Shown in pieces: positions 9,880-20,479 of a stretch of DNA of 27,974 bases. The translations under genes were made by a program, and so were the position numbers. The DNA comes from Welwitschia mirabilis (Eukaryota > Gnetophyta > Gnetopsida > Welwitschiales). Each line of letters starts with the position of its first letter. The first letter of the stretch is position 1. The stretch is taken from assembly GCA_051453625.1 (NCBI GenBank), contig JBOZIK010000001.1, positions 270,143,054 through 270,171,027 of the forward strand, read 5' to 3'. The notes under the pieces were generated by a model, which worked only from the letters and a program-made list of their open reading frames with translations, was not told where the DNA came from and made no database searches.

Positions 9880-11060
9880 TGGTACCCAATTTGCAAAATT
9901 TTGACCTGCCTTACCAACCACTAATTAACCCTTTCAAGACACACAAAATGATGATAAGAGCTCAAATTGACAAACTCAAACCAAAAATGTTACTCACAAA
10001 AACATCAGACTCAGATCCGACTTGCTATAGTCAAGATGTGAAGTGTTTACATTGGTAGATAACCATGGCAAATGAATATAATGTCCTTATCTTTAATGGA
10101 ACATGGGAGTTAGTGCCTTATGATTTATGCTAAAATGTAATTAGGAGCAAATTGATGTTCAAGATGAAACAAAATCCAGATGATTCTATTGAGTGCTATA
10201 AGGCACGACTTATAGNNNNNNNNNNNNNNNNNNNNNNNNNNNNNNNNNNNNNNNNNNNNNNNNNNNNNNNNNNNNNNNNNNNNNNNNNNNNNNNNNNNNN
10301 NNNNNNNNNNNNNNNGACTTATAGCAAAGGGGTATCATCAAGGCCCAAGAATGGACTTTACTAACACATTTAGTCTAGTGGTTAAACCCACTACTATTCA
10401 CCTTATGTTATCTCTTGCAGTGACATTTTCATGATCAGTTATTAACTTGGATGTTTCCAATGCATTCCTTCATGGCAATTTAAAGGAACGTGTTTATATG
10501 TCTCAGCTTATTAGCTTTATTGATCCACTACACCCAGATTATGTATGCTCTTTTAAGAAGTCTATTTATGGGTTTAAACAATCACCACATATGTGGCATA
10601 AGTGGTTGACCGAGGCTGTGTTACAATTTGGTTTTATCTATTCTAAAGTGGATACANNNNNNNNNNNNNNNNNNNNNNNNNNNNNNNNNNNNNNNNNNTA
10701 ATTAATGTCCATGACATTTTAATCATGGAAAACTCTTCTGATAAAATTTAGCAGCTAATTTCTTATTTGGAGACTCATTTTGCAATTAAAAATCTTAGCC
10801 AATTTGCCTATTTTCTTTGCATTGAAACAGTTTGGCATGATGGACAATTGCATCTATCCCAGCATAAATATATGCATGATCTTCTTCATTATGCTTAAAT
10901 GATGTGTTGTAAACCCATTACGACACTAGCTTACACATCCACCAAATTGAGTGTGATGGATGGTGAACCTTTTATGGATGGTACTACATATAAGAGTGTT
11001 ATTGGAGGATTGTAGTACTCACAATTACTCATCCAGATTTAGCTTATGCTATTCATAAGA
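9880..11060 (+). pseudogene. copia reverse transcriptase, inactivated
   Basis: This is an RNA-dependent DNA polymerase (RVT_2) remnant. Seen in order: MANEYNVLIFNGTWELVP (near 10062-10120), the standard entry; SKLMFKMKQNPDDSIE and CYKARLI before the gap 10216-10315, with AKGYHQGP after it; then VINLDVSNAFLHGNLKERVY (10440-10500), keeping the first catalytic Asp. SIYGFKQSPHMWHKWL follows near 10560-10606. The YVDD box falls just after the 42-N gap and reads N-V-H-D (10704-10715), so a catalytic Asp is now His. HFAIKNLSQFAYFLCIE and LHLSQHKYMHDLL match the RT thumb region. Several stops and one frameshift near 11010 complete the inactivation. Confidence 0.88.
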
Positions 11061-11062
11061 TT

Positions 11063-11640
11063 TTGTCATATATGCATGCACCTACCGTGACTCATTGGCA
11101 AGCTATGAAATGCATTTTGTATTACTTGCATTCTACAGCTTATTATGGCATTTCTTTGTGGAAATCATGTAATTTCCATCTTCAAGCATATAGTGACGTG
11201 GATTTGGGAGGTGATCAGGATGATAGACAATCTATTATGAGTTTTACTATTTTTCTTGACAACAATCTTATGTCTTGGGCTTTTATAAAATAAAGAAAAG
11301 TGTCAAAATATTCCACTAAATTGGAGTATCATGCACTTGCAACTACTACCTCAGAATTAACTTAGTTGGGTATGTTAATTCATGAAATTAGATACTTCAT
11401 TTGTTCTTTCTTTCTTTTGTGATGTGATAATTTAAGCACCACATATCTTACGGTCAATCCAATTTTTCATAACCGTACAAAGTACTTGGAGATTAGATTT
11501 CCATTTTGTAAGGGAAAAAGTTACTTGTCGATAGTTGAAAGTGTGTTATATTCCTACCATGGATCAAACAGCTGATGTCCTTATAAAACTAATTGCTAAG
11601 AATTGTTTTTGGTTTCTTTGTAACAAGTTGTCTGTTATTG
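11063..11640 (+). pseudogene. copia RNase H and C-terminus, inactivated
   Basis: The RNase H domain of the copia polyprotein. MHAPTVTHWQAMKCILYYL (from 11072) is the typical entry. LQAYSDVDLGGDQDDRQS (near 11187-11240) carries the first active-site Asp in 'YSD.D'. MSWAFIK is followed by a stop (11291-11293), and YSTKLEYHALATTTSELT matches the 'SSTEAEY.A' block with the first Glu changed to Lys. After frameshifts, the end of the domain (FCKGKSYLSIVE; then, in another frame, TMDQTADVLIKLIAKN near 11559-11606) and the tail SVIENPIQLEGAC run directly into the polypurine tract. It is complete in extent but broken. Confidence 0.88.
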
Positions 11641-11655
11641 AGAACCCCATTCAAC

Positions 11656-11666
11656 TTGAGGGGGCG
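11656..11666 (+). other. copia polypurine tract
   Basis: TTGAGGGGGCG immediately precedes the second LTR start at 11667. This is the usual plus-strand primer signature (TTGAGGGGG.G|TGTTAG) of plant copia elements and confirms the LTR boundary. Confidence 0.88.
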
Positions 11667-11795
11667 TGTTAGAGGATTAGAGAATCTTTGATATACATAT
11701 CAAATATATGTTGCCATTGATAGAAGATATGGATAATATATGATATACATATTAGATACACGGTTACCATTGATATAAGATATAAATATGATTTG
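11667..11795 (+). repeat. copia 3' LTR, truncated by gap
   Basis: This is a repeat of 6139-6268 with about 90% identity, including the 53-bp internal tandem duplication. It ends in an N run, so its terminus, polyadenylation region and the right target-site duplication cannot be seen. Confidence 0.85.
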
Positions 11796-11895
11796 NNNNN
11801 NNNNNNNNNNNNNNNNNNNNNNNNNNNNNNNNNNNNNNNNNNNNNNNNNNNNNNNNNNNNNNNNNNNNNNNNNNNNNNNNNNNNNNNNNNNNNNN

Positions 11896-12487
11896 AGAAT
11901 TCTATTTAGATAGTTAAAAGTTCTTCATGAAATATTGTTGGGAAAAAAAAAATTTATAATGCTTGACTGTTGAAAAAATAAAGACGTTTCAATAATGTTA
12001 TTGTTTCATAACTTTAACTATTATTGAATTAATTATAGAAGGAGTTATAATTACCTTGAAGAAGTTATGTTACAGAATAGTATATAGATAAAGGAATTAT
12101 TATCTATAAGGAACAATGTTCTCATATTAGATATAATTCATAATGTTATTATAATGTCTTCAATATTGTGTTATGTATTCTAACTTTACATATTCCATTA
12201 TTTCTTAGAAACATTAGATGTTAAATCTTAAAATCATTAGAAATTATAATTAATAATTTTTTTAAATCATAATTATGAGTATTAGTGAAGTAAGAGGGAC
12301 ATATGAGATTCAAAACTATGATCTTACACTTAATTCTCTTACCCTCTTAGCACTAAACTAGTTGAGCCAAACATTAGATAAAATAGATGTTTTGACAATT
12401 CAGCTTTAATCATTGGAAAACTATATTACCATCACATTTTTATATCAATCTAGAAGAAAATTTTAAGTGCAGAAATCAGTCATTACA
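11896..12487 (+). repeat. family L LTR, copy B (3' part)
   Basis: It starts at agaattctatttagatag, equivalent to 4133 in copy A, and runs to an LTR end at ...cattaca, three bases before its primer-binding site. The 5' half of the LTR is missing in the gap at 11796-11895. Confidence 0.75.
12280..12375 (-). repeat. tRNA-like block, copy B (antisense)
   Basis: The minus strand has TGGCTCAACTAG (A box, 11 of 12) and a decayed B box around gTTTTGAATCt. The complementary arms 12281-12298 and 12342-12355 are kept. Confidence 0.5.
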
Positions 12488-12490
12488 TTT

Positions 12491-12502
12491 TGGTATCAGA
12501 GA
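12491..12502 (+). other. primer-binding site, tRNA-iMet type, copy B
   Basis: TGGTATCAGAGA matches the canonical site at 11 of 12 bases and is preceded by cattaca plus ttt. It is the cleanest LTR/primer-site junction of this family in the window. Confidence 0.85.
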
Positions 12503-15500
12503 TTATATTACAATTTTACTAGGAGTAATTATTTAAAACATAGGTTAGTAAAGTTATGTACTTGTGTCATGTAGATTTATTAAAAATTATATACTTAAAA
12601 TTAAGATTATATAAATATTGTAGAAACTTCTTTTAAGTAATTATAAGTATGAATGATTGATTATTTAATTAGGAATGTAAAAATTTAATTTTCAATAGTA
12701 TAATTTTGTCCTTGGATCCATTTATTACATTTATGCCTGAATCCAAGAAGATTTTTATTAGAAAATTTATTTTTAATAATTTAATATGACTTAAGGAAAT
12801 TACTAATAGGGATTAATAATGGTCCTAAATAGTAAAATGTTAGTTTCAATAATCAAATCCATAACCCTCACATACCACACTTCCTACTTAATTATTACAT
12901 GTTAGAAGAAGAAAAAATAAAATTAAAAAAACCATGACTACTCATATATTTAACCTCTTGTATTAGGTTAAAATATAATCATCACTTAAAATTATTTTCT
13001 GTCATAGGGAATTGAACTTAGAACCTACCATTTTTCTTACTATTATCACCTTAATAATCACTAAGTACTACACGTTTTTTTGAATGAGACTCAAAATTGT
13101 TTTTAGATGTTATTATTGGCTTCACATTTATCAATGTTCAATTAGAGAAAAAGAATGAAGGGTTTAGTTGAACTATGGCATTCCATTTTGCTAATGTAGT
13201 GCCTTACCTTTCCCCATCATTGAAAAGCATCTTCATTTTTTTTTCCACTTCCTTGGATAATGTTGCACCTTATAATAAAGACATTTCATTCTCTAAATTT
13301 AGTTATTTCCACTATTACACATAGAACTTAAGTAAGCTACCATTGAAAGAAACTTTATTAAGATCATAATTCAGTAAGAAACATAGGAATTTTCTAAGCA
13401 TGATCTCATGCTAATTTTTACTTCCTCTTAACTTATTAATGCCCTCCTTCATTAATTAAGTTAATTTCCACTCTTATAATCCCCACAGCTTGAAGGTATT
13501 ATAGGTGGAGACATCACAATTTACCATCTATAGAATATGAATTGCCATTTACCCTCTCTCCAGTGTGTCTCTTTACCTACATACATTTTTCTCTTTATAG
13601 TACAAATCTCCCTCTTCCTAGCATCTCCCATTACCTATGCACCTCTCTCCCTCCTTTACCTATGCATATCTCTCTCACTTATACTACAATTCATCTCTAG
13701 CACGATTCCATCCCTGTTATGCACATGTTTTCTTCTATCACATCCTTTTCATTCTTGTGTGAATTTCTTATTTCTTGTGCATTTCTCTTCTACACTGCCC
13801 CCTCTTAACTGTGATTTCAATCTATTAATGGTGTGTCTAGAGGAGCCCAACAATTGTAATTAGTTACAAGTACAAGTTGAAACTTCTCTCCTTTACTAGT
13901 GAGCCCTTTCCTCTTAGAAAATGCATCTCATTTACTAATGCATCTTCACCTGCTACATGCTTCTTTTCTTCCTATGGTGTGTCCTCATTGTCTAGTCGCT
14001 TCCTTTCCTCCTATGACATGTTCATACCTATCATATTAACTCCCTCTATCCTTTAAAAGAAAAAAAAATTTACATAATTCTTATAGAAGACCCCTAATCC
14101 TCAGATCAATGGTTAGCAATGCCATCCATCTAAACTTTTAGATTAGGTAAATTTAGGTAACAATTCATCTATCTCAATTGATTACCAAAGAAATATTAGA
14201 ATAGATTACTAAAAGTTAAGTTTTTGAATTCTAGATTTGTTATTTTGCAGTTGGTTAATATTATTAAGTATTTCTTTGTTATACCTATACACTTGAAGTC
14301 CTAGCTTAATATAATATTTAAATGGTATTTAACATTATTAACCCTTATGACTAATTTAAATCTTTGAACCTTAAGAAGAAATTATATGGCTCATGTAACT
14401 ATTAGCTAATGTAATATTATTAAGAAAAAATTTAGTAAAATATTTAAACCTTAGTGCAATTTATTAAATACAATCATATAATCATTCTATACCTTAATTT
14501 ATAGGAAACTTAAATCTAACTAATCACACCTTTAATTATTAATCTATCACTTTACTAGGATATTTAATTCAATATTTAAGACAAAATAAATACTTTGGCC
14601 AAAACGTTAATACTATATACAACTTATATAGATTTTATCAGATCATGCTTGTAGTCTACATTATTATCATTATTTCTTTCAATTTGGACTATATTATAAT
14701 ATTTATAGAATGATATAGATGAGGACATTACATTCTGATATATTGCAATTATCAACTAAGAATGGTAGTAGCATTTAAACTAGTGGACAAGAATGAGTGG
14801 TATTAATAATATATTTTCATTCTTTAATAATACTCCTTGCTTTGATATTTCATTTATTGTGTGGATTTTGGTTGCCTCAATTCAAAAGAATGTTACATAA
14901 ATAAGAAAGCACAGGTTATGAGACTATCAATTTTTGAACCATGTGATCTTTTCATGTCCAAAATCCCTCTATGAATTGTGGAGCCTCTTGAAATTGATGA
15001 CATTTCTAATATTGCAAAGATGAAATAGGCAAAAGAAGTTTATTTATTATTTGAAAATAAAATGAATACTTAAAAATAAAATGATTAGTCTAAATTATCC
15101 ATCATTAAGACTATTCTTATGTTGATATGGAAGAAAGCCATAGTGAATGGAATGTTGGAAATAATAAATGCATGTGTATCTTTTGTTTAGTAATACACAT
15201 TAAATATTTTATAGAAGTCTACTGGATTTATTTGACTATTATTTATGAAGGCATTTTAGTCCTTGTAATATTGTCACCATAGTCATTGTTTTAAACATTA
15301 CAAATGACAAGAAACTCGTGGATGACATAAGCATATCCATATATAAAAAATGCATAACCTATGAGATAATTATAGGTGGAGGCACTAACAGCACCTTTTA
15401 TTAGCCATTAAATCCTAGTTAGAAGAATAAAAAGGCATATTTAAATAATTTTAGTAATGGTGGATGTTCTCTATGGTTTACATTGCTTCAACTCTTAGGT

Positions 15501-17500
15501 AGCACTTTAGCATGAATAAATTGGGTTATGATTGATGGACTTAAGTAGAATAGTAAATGTTTTGTTGGATCAAAGAGGAAATACAAGGAGCAAAGTAGAG
15601 ATAAAGTTTGCAAAAGGTTTAAGAAGATAATTAAGAGTAAATGATATTTCTTAATTAAAGAATGCACTATACAACTGGCTGTGGTTTCACATTTTATGAT
15701 CCCCTAATTCTTGAGTTAATAGAATTATGTGTTAAAGAAAGTTATAAGGATAGTTTCTCTAATAACTTAAAATTTCAACTATAGACTAATTCTTAAATGA
15801 TTAATTATGGAGTAACTTAGGGTTAGTGAGCAGATTCCGACTATGGAGGTATAGAGAAGTAATAGATAAAGACCAAGTTGGAGATGTAATTTAGAAAATG
15901 TTATTAAGAAGTCCAAGTGAAATTCATGCTTTATTCTAATTTTCTTAGTTTAACTTTAATTATTTTGGAGTTATAGAATAATTTATGTGGGAAAGTGATA
16001 TTATTATGATATGTTAATGGATAAAAGTAAAGAGCTGATGCTTTCATCAATGGATTAACTCTTGGGATTATTTTAGTAGCCTATATACTATTTTCAACAA
16101 ATATTTTGATAACCCTTTATTCCAAGAATTTCTTATATTAATTGAGCCTCTTTCTTAGTTACCATTGGTCTACATCTTGTAATCCTTAGCTACATGATAA
16201 ATCTTAACTATCTAGTCTTATTATTATATTGTTAAAGTTTATAATCTTGTTTTGATGAAATATGCATATAGGTATTCAACCTTAAGGACTAGACTTTGCT
16301 TACTTTCATTTCATACATAACTTATTAGTCTGTTCTTAGATAAATTTGACCTTATTTCATACATTTTATTCTTGAATTATTAGGCTTAAACATGCTATAT
16401 TATACATATTAATCTTTAAAGAGGAAATTCAACTAGAATATATAATTAGAAGTGTTGACAAAGGATTGAAATAAGTATTCAACAAGGAGCGTAGAGTGGA
16501 AGATACTTATAATTTATGGTCTTAAGCTTAACAAGACTTTACATAACATATCTAAAGGTAAGTATCATAATTTGGAATGAGAGATTATCATTTTCCAATA
16601 TTTTTACAACTTTGAATTAAAATACCTAAGCTTAGTTTGATTTTAGTTAAAGAAATAAGGCCCTGAGATATCTTGGCTTATGAAATTAAAACTTTTTCAA
16701 TCATTTGAAAGTGTATGTAACTATGTTCTTGGAATTCCTTTCAAAATAAATTATGTGGTCTTTATTTCAACCTCTCATGAACATATGCTAGTTCATAATG
16801 TTTTTCATAACTAGGTAAGCTTTATAACCTTAGAAAATGGGGAAGGTTAGAAGGTCATATATAATAAAGAGTTTCCATGGATTTTGAAGAAAACAAATAG
16901 TATAAGCTTAGATCATATGATATGAAGTCAAAGTAAGAGTAGAGGAAGAAGAAAATTCTAGAAACTTAATCATACTAGTTACAAGAGATGATTGGTGTTG
17001 ATGATCAATATTTATTTACTAATATTACAATTTATTTAACAATTTGTATGTCATTGAATAAAGATAAATTTAACTTTATAAGTACAATGAGTAGGAGAGA
17101 CATAAATAAGAAGAGACTTGAAAATATGAATTAGATGTATTCTAGTAGAGGATAAAGTTTTCTTATTCAAGTTTTAAGGATGAGACTTCTTAAGAGATAG
17201 AGAAATGTCATGTCTATATCTTTAAGATTCAAAAACTTTTTATATAATTCTTAATATTATCAGCTAGTTTAATTTATGTATGTATTTATTTTAATTTTTT
17301 TAGTGGTGTAGTTTTTATTAAGAAAACTTTATGCAATAATTCTTTACATTTTTAAATATTACCTTATTAAAAATTTTAGTGATTCAATTCTTCATGAGTA
17401 ATTTATTTATTTATGAGGAATAGTTATTATGTGGTTATAAACATTATTGGTTATGAGAATTATGTGGAGTATTGTTATTATTATTATGATATTAAAATGC
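12503..17500 (+). repeat. family L interior, copy B, no recognisable protein
   Basis: The first 1.37 kb match the interior of copy A (4731-6138). The pyrimidine-rich part at 13540-13800 corresponds to 5755-6020 and has imperfect repeats of words such as tttacctatgca and ctctctc; the 108-codon plus-strand frame at 13537-13863 is a by-product of that composition. From 14060 to 17500 the DNA is anonymous, about 70% or more A+T, with no gag, protease, RT or integrase motif that I could recognise on either strand and no long frame. If copy C is its 3' LTR, this is the roughly 5-kb interior of a non-autonomous element. Confidence 0.5.
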
Positions 17501-17529
17501 CAATTGGCTTGAGAAGGGATTATATAATT

Positions 17530-17740
17530 TCAATCACTTACACCACTTCCACACCTCCTACCACTTTCACACACCATTTCCACCACTTCCACATAGTAGC
17601 TTCATCACTTCCACACCTTCCATCACTTCTACACATCACTTCCATTACTTTGGCACTTCCTTGATTTCCACACTCTACTTTCATCACTTCCACACCTTCC
17701 ACCACTTTTAATGTATCACTTCTTCTACATCTATCACTTA
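17530..17740 (+). repeat. degenerate CACTTCCA minisatellite
   Basis: Words such as cacttccacaccttcca, catcacttcc and ccacttccac recur more than ten times with irregular spacing and almost no G on this strand. It lies at or just inside the presumed start of LTR copy C. The nearby 83-codon frame (17413-17664) is simple-sequence translation, not a gene. Confidence 0.75.
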
Positions 17741-18632
17741 TGTATGGTGTCTTTCCATTATCATATAGTTTCTACTACAAATAGAATCATTCTCTCCTTA
17801 TATTTTCATCTTAAGAAAGTTTAGACTATTGAATCTTATAATCTTAATATTAGATCTTGCAAAAAGTCTTAGAACCTTGGAGGTTGAAACCTTTAGAGTC
17901 TTTGAATCATCATGTTTATTTAGATATGCTTTCATGATTTTTAATTCATTCTTGAATGCTTTATGGACATCATTTTATTTTTGAATGTTGTTGTCTATTT
18001 CTTGAATTTTTCTTCGTTGTTATGTTTTGTATTTCTTGAAAGCTTGTTTATTTTGTATACTGCTAAAAGCTAGTAAATTCTATAGCAATTCGAATTCCAT
18101 ATTTCATTTAATATTTCTCTCCCTCTTGATCTTTCCCATACTATTTCAAGTTGGTGATCTTATGGAGTTATATTGATGAACACTTGTCTACTAATAAATT
18201 TACCTCTAAAGAGCAATGAAAAAGTAAGGTTAGTCCTCTCTAGATATTATGCATGCAAGTTATTACAAATTATCACTAGAGAGTAAAGGGATTAGATTAG
18301 ATCTCTCTAGATGATTGCAACTAGATAATTCAAAATTGTTATTTGAATATATTTTGCAACATTTATTTTGTAAAAAATACATATTTAATTATTGGTACTC
18401 CATTCTTGATTTGTTTGGGTCACATATTGATTTCCTTAAGAATCTTATCTTAACCTTGAAAACCTTCTTGCCTAAGCTTACTATGGATCATACTAGGAAC
18501 TATGAAGGTATAGTTCTCACATCATGCCTATTGTGTAGGAAATGCTCCAAGGAATGAGGCAAAGAAAAGTTAAAGCTGGTTGTCTCTTATGAAATATTAT
18601 CATTCTTGGATACGATTACTCATTGATGTATC

Positions 18633-18639
18633 TATAAAT
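18633..18639 (+). promoter_or_regulatory. candidate TATA box in LTR copy C
   Basis: TATAAAT lies in the same conserved block as 3963-3969 and 23489-23495 (gatgtatctataaatcctagga). Confidence 0.4.
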
Positions 18640-18784
18640 CCTAGGAAGATTTATTTTGGTTGCATTTCTTATAATTTTTCATTTAAAACATCTATGTATT
18701 TAAGCTTTTAAGTGAAGATTTTATAACTTGAAGACAAGCTATTGACCATTAATAATAGTATTTCTTATGTACAAGTTGATAAGG

Positions 18785-18812
<28 letters not shown>
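18785..18812. repeat. (AT)14 microsatellite
   Basis: Fourteen uninterrupted AT units. Copies A and D have only gtatatacatat at this position, so the tract expanded within copy C. Confidence 0.95.
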
Positions 18813-18815
<3 letters not shown>

Positions 18816-19207
18816 TTATTTCAAGAATTATGTTTACATAGCTAAATTTTTTTCATGAAATATTCTTGTGAAAAAAAATCAATAATACTTGACTATTGAG
18901 AAACCAAAGACATTTCAAGAAATTTATTATTTCATAACTTTAACTATTATTGAATTAATTATAGAAGGAGTTATAATTAACTTGAATAAGTTACATTACA
19001 TAATAGTATAGATATAAATGAATGATTACTTATAAGGAATAATGGTCTCATATTAGATATAATTCATAATGTTATTATTATATCTTAAATATTGTGTTAT
19101 GTTTCCTCACCTCACATAGTCCATTATTTCTTAGAAACATTACATGTTAGATCTTAAATTTATCAAAAATTATAATCAATAAAAAAATTATTATCATAAT
19201 TATGAGT

Positions 19208-19302
19208 AATAGTGGAGTAAGAGGGACACCTAGGGTTCAAAACTATGATCTTTCCCTCAATTTCATTACCCTCTGACCACTATTCTAGTTGATCTAGACG
19301 TT
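19208..19302 (-). repeat. tRNA-like block, copy C (antisense)
   Basis: This copy has the best arms: aatagtggagtaagaggg (19208-19225) and ccctctgaccactatt (19269-19284) pair almost fully. The minus strand carries TAGATCAACTAG (decayed A box) and GTTTTGAACCC (decayed B box). Confidence 0.5.
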
Positions 19303-19415
19303 AGATAAAATAAACATTTTTACAAATAATCTTTAATCATTGGAAAATTATATTACCCTTACATTTTGATATCAAGCTAGAAGAAAATTTCAAGTATGAA
19401 AATGAAGTTTTTACA

Positions 19416-20345
19416 ACTTTTTATTTAAAAGATGTATCCTAGTATGGTATAAAATGACAATTTTATTGATATTAAACTTTTTATGAACTAACTTTCTATC
19501 TTTTTTGAACTTAGCTGGTGCTTTGTGAATTAGTTGACAATGTATATCATGAGTACATTTTTCATATAAGTGATCAAGTTGGGCTAATTTATTTTTAATA
19601 TTCTCAAGAAGATTTATAAGATTAAATTGATAAGAATAATGATAAGAGTTATAACACACATCAACATATACAATATAAACGTTTCTGTATACAAGTTCAT
19701 AAGATGAAAAATCAAGTAGTATGATAAGCCCAAAGAACATTACTAAACTTAGAAGACCAAGATTTCTTATTAATAGAAATAAGTTTTTATAGCATTTTAT
19801 TAATTTCTTTATTTTAATTTATTAGCTTAATCATTAGTTTATGGATGATATGCACGAGTTACCCTTTGTTCAGTTCTAATGGATAAAATAAGTTTCTTAA
19901 AAAGTTGATTAATAGTATAAGTTCTTTGATTGCTAATGATAGTCTTAGGAAGATCAAAACATTGAAAAATCTGAGTTTTAAGAAAATTACAAATAGTTCA
20001 GGCATCATTCATAGAAGTAGAAAATGCTTCAATACATTTAGTAACATAATCTAAAGACACTAAAATGTAGTTCTTATTATTGAAAAGTGATTTAATAAGA
20101 TCTACAAAATCAATTTCCTGATAATCAAAATGTTCAAATTTAAGAATATATTTAATGGGCATTTATTAAAAATGACTAAGGTTACCATAACATTGACAAG
20201 TTGCACACCTTCTAGCAAAATCAAAATAATTTTGAATAAGAGTAGGCCAATGAAAACTAAAGTGAAGGATTTTCATAACTATTTTTTATTTATTAAAATG
20301 ATTTCCATAAATATTACCATGACAAAGATGAAGGATGTTAAATTT
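19416..20345 (-). pseudogene. gypsy integrase, inactivated
   Basis: The zinc-binding HHCC region is visible as HGNIYGNHF (about 20300-20330), FHWPTLIQN (about 20235-20260) and CATCQCYGN (about 20182-20210), with both His and both Cys kept. The core begins YQEIDFVDL (about 20105), followed by LDYVTKCIEAFSTSMNDA (about 20000-20060), keeping the first Asp. DLPKTIISNQRTY (about 19920-19965) has Asn where the second catalytic Asp belongs. EQRVTRAYHP then ends in a stop where Gln is expected (about 19845-19880). The C-terminal part at 19411-19740 is open: SSYELVY, then VILYHTRIHLLNKKL, the SH3-like end. There the frame meets the LTR terminus and stops (19411-19413), losing the usual continuation. 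Confidence 0.87.
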
Positions 20346-20479
20346 TTTCCATTTAGGCATACATTTCCACATGATTTAATCTTTACGCCTATGTTAAAGA
20401 TATGGCTCTATCCATTCATAATCACCTATTCTATGGAGAAAGAATTTTCTTTGATTATAATTCCAATGTTAAGGGTTTT

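Larger units (their letters stand above)
6139..11795 (+). mobile_element. Ty1/copia retrotransposon, near full length, defective
   Basis: The LTR start TGTTAGAGGATTAGAGAATC occurs at 6139 and again at 11667, where it follows the polypurine tract. Between them, in plus-strand order, lie gag, protease, integrase, reverse transcriptase and RNase H, the Ty1/copia order (integrase before RT). The visible parts of the two LTRs differ at about 13 positions plus one single-base indel over roughly 128 bases, so the insertion is old. The primer-binding site probably lies in the N run 6365-6496. Five 100-N runs and flanking duplications inflate the element; true length is probably nearer 4.5-5 kb. It lies in the interior of family L copy A. 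The Gag and RNase H styles resemble plant Ale/Retrofit-type elements; the lineage is inference. Confidence 0.9.
17741..19415 (+). repeat. family L LTR, copy C
   Basis: This is the longest ungapped copy of the LTR. It shares landmarks with A, B and D, ending ...gaagtttttaca at 19415. The left limit is uncertain: copy D is cut by a gap at the equivalent of about 17840, and the minisatellite at 17530-17740 may also belong to the LTR. It ends inside the integrase reading frame of the opposite-strand gypsy fragment, so it is probably the 3' LTR of an inserted family L element (perhaps the one beginning with copy B) or a solo LTR. Confidence 0.65.

Noticed and set aside
13537-13863. 108-codon plus-strand frame rich in Ser, Leu and Phe
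   Set aside because: It comes from the pyrimidine-rich tract of the family L interior; the homologous tract at 5755-6020 does not keep this frame.
14060-17500. Possible decayed host or retrotransposon gene (for example around 15535-15920, where several frames run 25-35 codons)
   Set aside because: No motif could be matched to any family, and stops are frequent in all frames. A translated profile search would be decisive; without it I do not call a gene.
17413-17664. 83-codon frame rich in Thr, His and Pro
   Set aside because: It is a translation of the CACTTCCA simple repeat, with no domain.
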